Part shown: positions 60,369 to 64,000 of the stretch, one piece after another
Numbering within the stretch: position 1 is the stretch's first letter
How the letters are laid out: each line of letters starts with the position of its first letter
Origin: JAGWBF01 sp963663025
GTDB lineage: Bacteria > Chloroflexota > Dehalococcoidia > Lucifugimonadales > JAGWBF01
Direction: 5' to 3'
Assembly (NCBI GenBank): GCA_963663025.1
Contig: OY760073.1
Location: forward strand, 2,170,001-2,234,000
DNA: 64,000 nt
Notes under the pieces: model-generated
The model's database searches: none
Seen by the model: only the letters and a program-made list of their open reading frames with translations
Told to the model about the DNA's origin: nothing
Made by a program: the position numbers and the translations under genes

Positions 60369-60840
60369 TCCGCCCGTCCGTTCCCCTTCGATTTCCCCCT
60401 TCGAGAGCCTCAGGACAGGCTCAGGGCGAACGGACATGCCTCGTCATTGCCGCCCCGTCATTGAGGCCACTTTCACCTTCATTGCGGCGTAGGCCGCAAT
60501 CCAGGAGACCCAGGGACTGGGACAGGCTGCTCCTAAGGTGCATATCACCCTTCCCTTAGTCCCCTCCCATCAAGGGAGGGGGATCTATTTCTCCCTCTCC
60601 CCTGGAGGGAGAGGGTTGCGGTGAGGGGGAAGGAAGCGATCCGGCCCCCCGCCACCTCCCCGTCATTGCGGCGTAGGCCGCAATCCAGGAAACCCATGCT
60701 GGGAACGAAGCCGTCCATGAATAACCCCCCATGCACCATCCCCCGTTCGTCCCGAGCCTGTCCTGAGGCTCTCGAAGGAGGAAATCGAAGGGGAACGGGC
60801 ATGGGGATCCTTTGGGGCTCTGGGATAGCTACATCCGAAA
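60369..60840. repeat. Repeat cluster after the aldo/keto reductase gene
   Basis: It contains copies of the dispersed families: CTTCGAGAGCCTCAGGACAG at 60401-60420, ATTGCGGCGTAGGCCGCAAT at 60481-60500 and again at 60664-60683, CCTCCCATCAAGGGAGGGGG near 60565 and CTCTCCCCTGGAGGGAGAG near 60595, and a CCTGTCCTGAGGCTCTCGAA unit near 60757. No gene is present. Confidence 0.75.
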
Positions 60841-60846
60841 TCGTGA

Positions 60847-60879
60847 TAGAATGGTCTCCGTAGTACCACATTTGGTACT
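60847..60879 (+). promoter_or_regulatory. Possible promoter and operator of the dienelactone hydrolase gene
   Basis: TAGAAT at 60847-60852 may be a -10 box. Ten bases further lies the palindrome AGTACCA-CATT-TGGTACT (60862-60879), placed around the expected start site, as for a repressor. No clear -35 is visible. Confidence 0.4.
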
Positions 60880-60911
60880 GCTTGACTCCAATAGTTGAAG
60901 GAGAAGCCGCT

Positions 60912-61640
60912 ATGCCTCCGAGCTGGGTAAACATGAATGTACAGGGCCAGAACATGGAAGGGTACCTGACCCAACCCGTAGAGGACGGGAAGTACCCCGC
61001 CGTGATAGTTATCCAGGAAGTCTGGGGTGTGAACTCCCACATCCAGTACGTAACCGACCGCATGCCCTCCCTGGGCTACGTCGGCCTTGCGCCGGCCATG
61101 TTCCACAGGGAGGGGCCCATGACCATCGGCCTCCACGAAGAGTTCCCGACGGCCTTGGAGCGCCTCGGCCGATGCACCGACGACGGCATCATCGCCGACG
61201 TCCAGGCGGCAGTCGATTACCTGAAGGCCCAGCCCTTCATCGATGGCGACCGTATCGGCATCGTCGGGTTCTGCTTCGGCGGGCGGGTCAGCTACCTGTC
61301 CGCCTGCGCCATCCCCGATCTTAAGGCCGCCTCGGTGTTCTACGGCGGGCGCATCCTGGCGCCCCTGGGCGGGGACGGCCCCTCGCCCCTGGAGCGGACA
61401 GCCAACATCAACTGCCCGGTCCTGGGCCTGTTCGGGGAAGAGGACCAGAATCCCACACCTGCCGACGTGGACACCATAGAGGCTGAGCTCAAGAAGCAGG
61501 GCAAGACCTATAGCTTCCACATGTATCCCGGGTGCGGCCACGGCTTCCACTGCGATGCTCGGCCCAGCTTCAGGCCCGAGGCCGCCAGGGATGCCTGGAA
61601 CAAGACCATCGCTTTCTTCGACGAGCATCTGAAGGGATAG
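60912..61640 (+). CDS. Dienelactone hydrolase family protein
   Basis: The 242-residue product from ATG 60912 (after AAGGAG) has VIVIQEVWGVNSHIQYV with the family Glu, the nucleophile Cys in GIVGFCFGGRV, the Asp region GEEDQNPTPADV and YPGCGHGFHCD with the catalytic His. It is a complete cytosolic dienelactone hydrolase-type enzyme, acting on lactones or esters of aromatic breakdown. A frame start at 60882 exists but is not needed. Confidence 0.93.
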   Translation: MPPSWVNMNVQGQNMEGYLTQPVEDGKYPAVIVIQEVWGVNSHIQYVTDRMPSLGYVGLAPAMFHREGPMTIGLHEEFPTALERLGRCTDDGIIADVQAAVDYLKAQPFIDGDRIGIVGFCFGGRVSYLSACAIPDLKAASVFYGGRILAPLGGDGPSPLERTANINCPVLGLFGEEDQNPTPADVDTIEAELKKQGKTYSFHMYPGCGHGFHCDARPSFRPEAARDAWNKTIAFFDEHLKG

Positions 61641-61692
61641 GTCTTCCCGCCGGGGATTCCGGCATCCAATCCAAAGCCCTTGCACCGATGAC

Positions 61693-61722
61693 GGGGCCGC
61701 TCCTTCCCAAGGTGGCGGCCCC
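61693..61722 (+). terminator. Hairpin after the dienelactone hydrolase gene
   Basis: GGGGCCGC (61693-61700) pairs perfectly with GCGGCCCC (61715-61722), with a 14-base loop. No U-run follows, so it is only terminator-like. Confidence 0.4.
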
Positions 61723-61766
61723 GGTGTAAGATGGGGCTGCCAATTTACAGAAAGGGGGCTAACGAT

Positions 61767-61829
61767 ATGTGCGCAACCTGCGGATGTGAAACGGCAAAGC
61801 CCAAGCCTGAGCCTAAGCCCTCCAAATAG
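61767..61829 (+). CDS. Cysteine-rich micropeptide
   Basis: A 20-residue frame begins MCATCGCE and continues with a Lys-Pro-rich tail (KPKPEPKP) to TAG at 61829. AAAGGGGG lies seven bases upstream of the ATG, a strong ribosome-binding site. Three cysteines in a C-x2-C-x-C pattern could bind a metal. It lies between two strong hairpins. I know of no function; such short frames can be chance, but start, Shine-Dalgarno and composition agree. Confidence 0.5.
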   Translation: MCATCGCETAKPKPEPKPSK

Positions 61830-61848
61830 GACGGCCCAGGTCGGCGTC

Positions 61849-61894
61849 GAGCGCCCGGCCCATAGCCTCACACCCTGACAGCAGCCGGGCGCTC
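61849..61894 (+). terminator. Strong hairpin after the micropeptide
   Basis: GAGCGCCCGG (61849-61858) pairs perfectly with CCGGGCGCTC (61885-61894), and the stem extends outward with one bulge (GTCG/CGAC). The loop is 26 bases. No U-run follows. Confidence 0.45.
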
Positions 61895-61938
61895 CGACGG
61901 GACTCTAGACACCATCGAACTGATTCCAGGAGATAACA

Positions 61939-62865
61939 TTGTCAGACATCCTCCAAGGTAAGGTTGCCATCGTCACCGGCGCAGGCCGGGGAGTGGGCCG
62001 CGGCGTAGCCAGGCTCATGGCCCAGGAAGGCGCCAGCGTGGTGGTGGTGGACCCCGGCGTGAACGTTGACGGCTCGGGGTTCGATGCCTCCTTTGCCGAA
62101 CAGGTGGCCTCGGAGATTAGAAACGAAGGCGGCACCGCCGTTGCCTGCACCGAGTCGGTGGCAACCATGGAAGGCGGCGAAAAGATAATCCAGTCTGCCA
62201 TCGACAGCTTCGGCAAGCTGGATATAGTCGTCACCTGCGCGGGCATCCTTCGCGACCGCATGATCTTCAACATGACCGAACAAGAGTGGGACGATGTCAT
62301 CTCCGTCCACCTGAAGGGCACCTTCACCGTGGTCAAGCATGCCTGTATCCTGTTCCGCCAGCAGAGGTCCGGAAGGATCGTCACCTTCAGCTCCCAGTCG
62401 GGCTTGGTGGGCAACTCGGGGCAGGCGAACTACGGCGCCGCCAAGTCGGGCATCGCCGGCTTCACCAAGGTGGTAGCCCGGGACATGGGCAGGTACGGCA
62501 TCACCGCCAACTCCATAGCCCCCAGGGCAGCCACCCGCATGATCGGGGCCATTCCCGAGAGCGCCAACGAGATAAGGGCTCGGGGCGGCGTTTCCGGCTT
62601 GTCCGAAGAGGGCGAGTTGGAACAGCTTGACCCCGACGACATCGCCCCATTTGTGGCGTACTTGGCCAGCGACTACGCTTCCAACATCAACGGGCAGACC
62701 TTCCTGGTGTGGGGCGGCGAGGTGTCCCTCATGTCCCAGCCCAGGCCGGAGAGGTCCATCTACAACCCCGACGGCCACTGGCCCACGGAGGAGCTGGCCC
62801 CCCTGGCGGCCGGCTACCTGACCAAGGACATCCCCAACCCGGCGCCCGCTCAGCCTTCCCGCTAA
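61939..62865 (+). CDS. Short-chain dehydrogenase/reductase (first of a tandem pair)
   Basis: The 308-residue product has the NAD(P)-binding motif TGAGRGVGRGVARLMAQEGA, then DIVVTCAGILRDRM, the catalytic Ser in FSSQSGLVGNSG and Y-x3-K in ANYGAAKSG. The last 60 residues (SLMSQPRPERSIYNPDGHWP and after) go beyond the usual SDR length of about 250. TTG at 61939 follows AGGAG. It is clearly a paralogue of the next gene. The substrate is likely a hydroxyacyl or alcohol compound, not known. Confidence 0.93.
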   Translation: MSDILQGKVAIVTGAGRGVGRGVARLMAQEGASVVVVDPGVNVDGSGFDASFAEQVASEIRNEGGTAVACTESVATMEGGEKIIQSAIDSFGKLDIVVTCAGILRDRMIFNMTEQEWDDVISVHLKGTFTVVKHACILFRQQRSGRIVTFSSQSGLVGNSGQANYGAAKSGIAGFTKVVARDMGRYGITANSIAPRAATRMIGAIPESANEIRARGGVSGLSEEGELEQLDPDDIAPFVAYLASDYASNINGQTFLVWGGEVSLMSQPRPERSIYNPDGHWPTEELAPLAAGYLTKDIPNPAPAQPSR

Positions 62866-62926
62866 GGAGATGGCGAAGGGCTTAGCCCGCCCCTCAAGAT
62901 CAATGCAGAAACAAGGAGCCTGATAT

Positions 62927-63856
62927 ATGGCTGGTCTGGTGGAAGGCAAGGTAGCGATCGTCACCGGTGCAGGACGAGGCATCGGGCAGGGCATCGCCAA
63001 GCTGATGGCCCAGGAGGGCGCCAGCGTGGTGGTGGTCGATCCCGGCGTCAACGTGGATGGCTCGGGCGGGGACACATCCATCGCCGAGCAGGTGGCCTCG
63101 GAGATACGGGACTCCGGCGGCTCCGCCGCTGCATGCACCGAGTCCGTCGTCAGCATGGAGGGCGGAGAGAAGATCGTCCAGACCGCCGTGGACAGCTTTG
63201 GGAAGCTGGACATCGTGGTCACGGTGGCAGGAATCCTGCGTGACCGCATGGTGTTCAACATGACGGAGCAGGAGTGGGACGATGTGATAGCCGTCCACCT
63301 GAAGGGCACCTTCACCGTGGTCAAGCACGCCTGCATCCTCTTCCGCCAGCAGAGGTCCGGGAGCATCGTCACCTTCAGCTCCACATCGGGCCTGTACGGC
63401 AACTCGGGCCAGGCCAACTATGGCGCCGCCAAGGATGGCATCGCCGGCTTCACCCGGGTGGTTGCCCGGGACATGGGCAGGTATGGCGTTACTGCAAACG
63501 CCATTTCGCCCAGCGCGGCCACCCGCATGACGGTGAGTGTGCCCGACGAAGCCCGGGATCTCCGCGCCCAGCGGGGCATCGGATCCGGGGGAGGGACCGT
63601 GGAGGCTATACGCGGTGAGCCTGAGGACATCGCGCCCTTTGCCGTCTGGCTGGGTTCGGACCAAGCCAAGCACGTGAACGGCCACATCTTCCACGTTGCC
63701 GAGGGCCTCGTGACCCTGCTGAACGAGCCGGAGCCGGTGAAGACCATCCACAAGGAGGGTCGCTGGACGGTGGAGGAGCTGGTGCGGGTGGTTCCCGCCA
63801 CCCTCGGCTTCGAGATCTACAACCCGGCCCCCGCCCCGCCCCCCACGACCACCTAG
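62927..63856 (+). CDS. Short-chain dehydrogenase/reductase (second of a tandem pair)
   Basis: The 309-residue product has TGAGRGIGQGIAKLMAQEGA, VVTVAGILRDRMVFNMTEQE, FSSTSGLYGNSG and ANYGAAKDG, the same layout as the gene before it, including the C-terminal extension (EPEPVKTIHKEGRWTVEELV). Long stretches are identical between the two proteins, so they arose by tandem duplication. ATG at 62927 lies 61 bases after the first gene. They may form a heteromer or act on related substrates. Confidence 0.93.
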   Translation: MAGLVEGKVAIVTGAGRGIGQGIAKLMAQEGASVVVVDPGVNVDGSGGDTSIAEQVASEIRDSGGSAAACTESVVSMEGGEKIVQTAVDSFGKLDIVVTVAGILRDRMVFNMTEQEWDDVIAVHLKGTFTVVKHACILFRQQRSGSIVTFSSTSGLYGNSGQANYGAAKDGIAGFTRVVARDMGRYGVTANAISPSAATRMTVSVPDEARDLRAQRGIGSGGGTVEAIRGEPEDIAPFAVWLGSDQAKHVNGHIFHVAEGLVTLLNEPEPVKTIHKEGRWTVEELVRVVPATLGFEIYNPAPAPPPTTT

Positions 63857-63918
63857 GGGGGCGTCTTAACGGGGAATTACTGTCTCGTGAACATCAAGGC
63901 CGCAGATTAGGCTCGAAT

Positions 63919-64000
63919 ATGCTAACGAAGCTGTATTCGATAGTTCCAGTACTTGGGTTGTTCTCCCTGTTTCTTTGGTCGTGTAACGGAACGGGTGAAC
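63919..64000 (+). CDS. Start of a predicted lipoprotein, cut by the window edge
   Basis: From ATG at 63919 the frame is open to the end of the window (27 codons). It reads MLTKLYSIVPVLGLFSLFLW followed by SCNGTGE, a positively charged start, hydrophobic core and lipobox-like Cys near residue 22. The rest is outside the window. No strong ribosome-binding site is seen, so the start is tentative. Confidence 0.55.
   Translation, partial: MLTKLYSIVPVLGLFSLFLWSCNGTGE

Noticed and set aside
1..64000. tRNA, rRNA genes and CRISPR arrays
   Set aside because: I looked for cloverleaf-like GGTTC-A elements, rRNA stretches and regularly spaced repeats and saw none that hold up.

Overview
The window looks like a piece of a GC-rich bacterial chromosome, most likely an uncultivated Chloroflexota of the Dehalococcoidia/SAR202 type. 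This is inferred from the gene content: a luciferase-like flavin monooxygenase, a Rieske oxygenase, a metal-dependent amidohydrolase with a xanthine-dehydrogenase-type hydroxylase, a thiolase with a DUF35 partner, tandem SDRs and pyruvate phosphate dikinase. GTG and TTG starts are frequent. I found no rRNA, tRNA or CRISPR array. Two otherwise intact genes (a thiolase and ribosomal protein L25) each carry a single-base frameshift, which would fit a metagenome-derived assembly.

Layout. 1-7 kb: a flavin monooxygenase (cut by the left edge), then the translation operon nusA-ylxR-infB-rbfA-truB and a small zinc-ribbon gene; rimP is missing from its usual place before nusA. 7-13 kb: a Rieske oxygenase, small unknown genes including a HEPN-like protein, an HtrA-like lipoprotein protease, an AbrB/PIN toxin-antitoxin pair and a cupin. 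12.7-19.2 kb: an ABC exporter of the MacB/LolD type, an MBL hydrolase and an M16 peptidase. 19.5-23.7 kb: a restriction-modification island with a methyltransferase, a PD-(D/E)xK nuclease and two D12-class adenine methylases. 24-31 kb: a catabolic block in two divergent arms (thiolase-DUF35 on the left, amidohydrolase and a three-subunit molybdenum hydroxylase on the right) that share one palindromic bidirectional promoter. 31-32.1 kb: a cluster of dispersed repeats.

32-40.5 kb: a peroxiredoxin whose peroxidatic cysteine codon is TGA (a probable selenoprotein), tRNA m1A58 methyltransferase, an HD hydrolase, a MidA-like methyltransferase, citrate synthase, and a sulfur operon moeB-cysK-SelA-like. 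An Rrf2 regulator lies just upstream of that operon, and a leader with a terminator and a competing pairing precedes moeB. 40.7-48.6 kb: L25, fmt, dnaA, obg, nadD, pyrE, a biotin carrier protein and queG. 48.6-64 kb: an EVE protein, alpha/beta hydrolases, metH, a FitAB-like toxin-antitoxin pair, bcp, ppdK, DUF1802, an aldo/keto reductase, a micro-ORF rich in cysteine, two tandem SDRs and the start of a lipoprotein.

The most interesting signals are the UGA-containing peroxiredoxin with a stem-loop right after the UGA, the attenuator-like leader of the cysteine operon, the mirrored divergent promoter at 26.1 kb, the HEPN-motif gene pair, and the 23-bp-arm inverted repeat directly behind dnaA.
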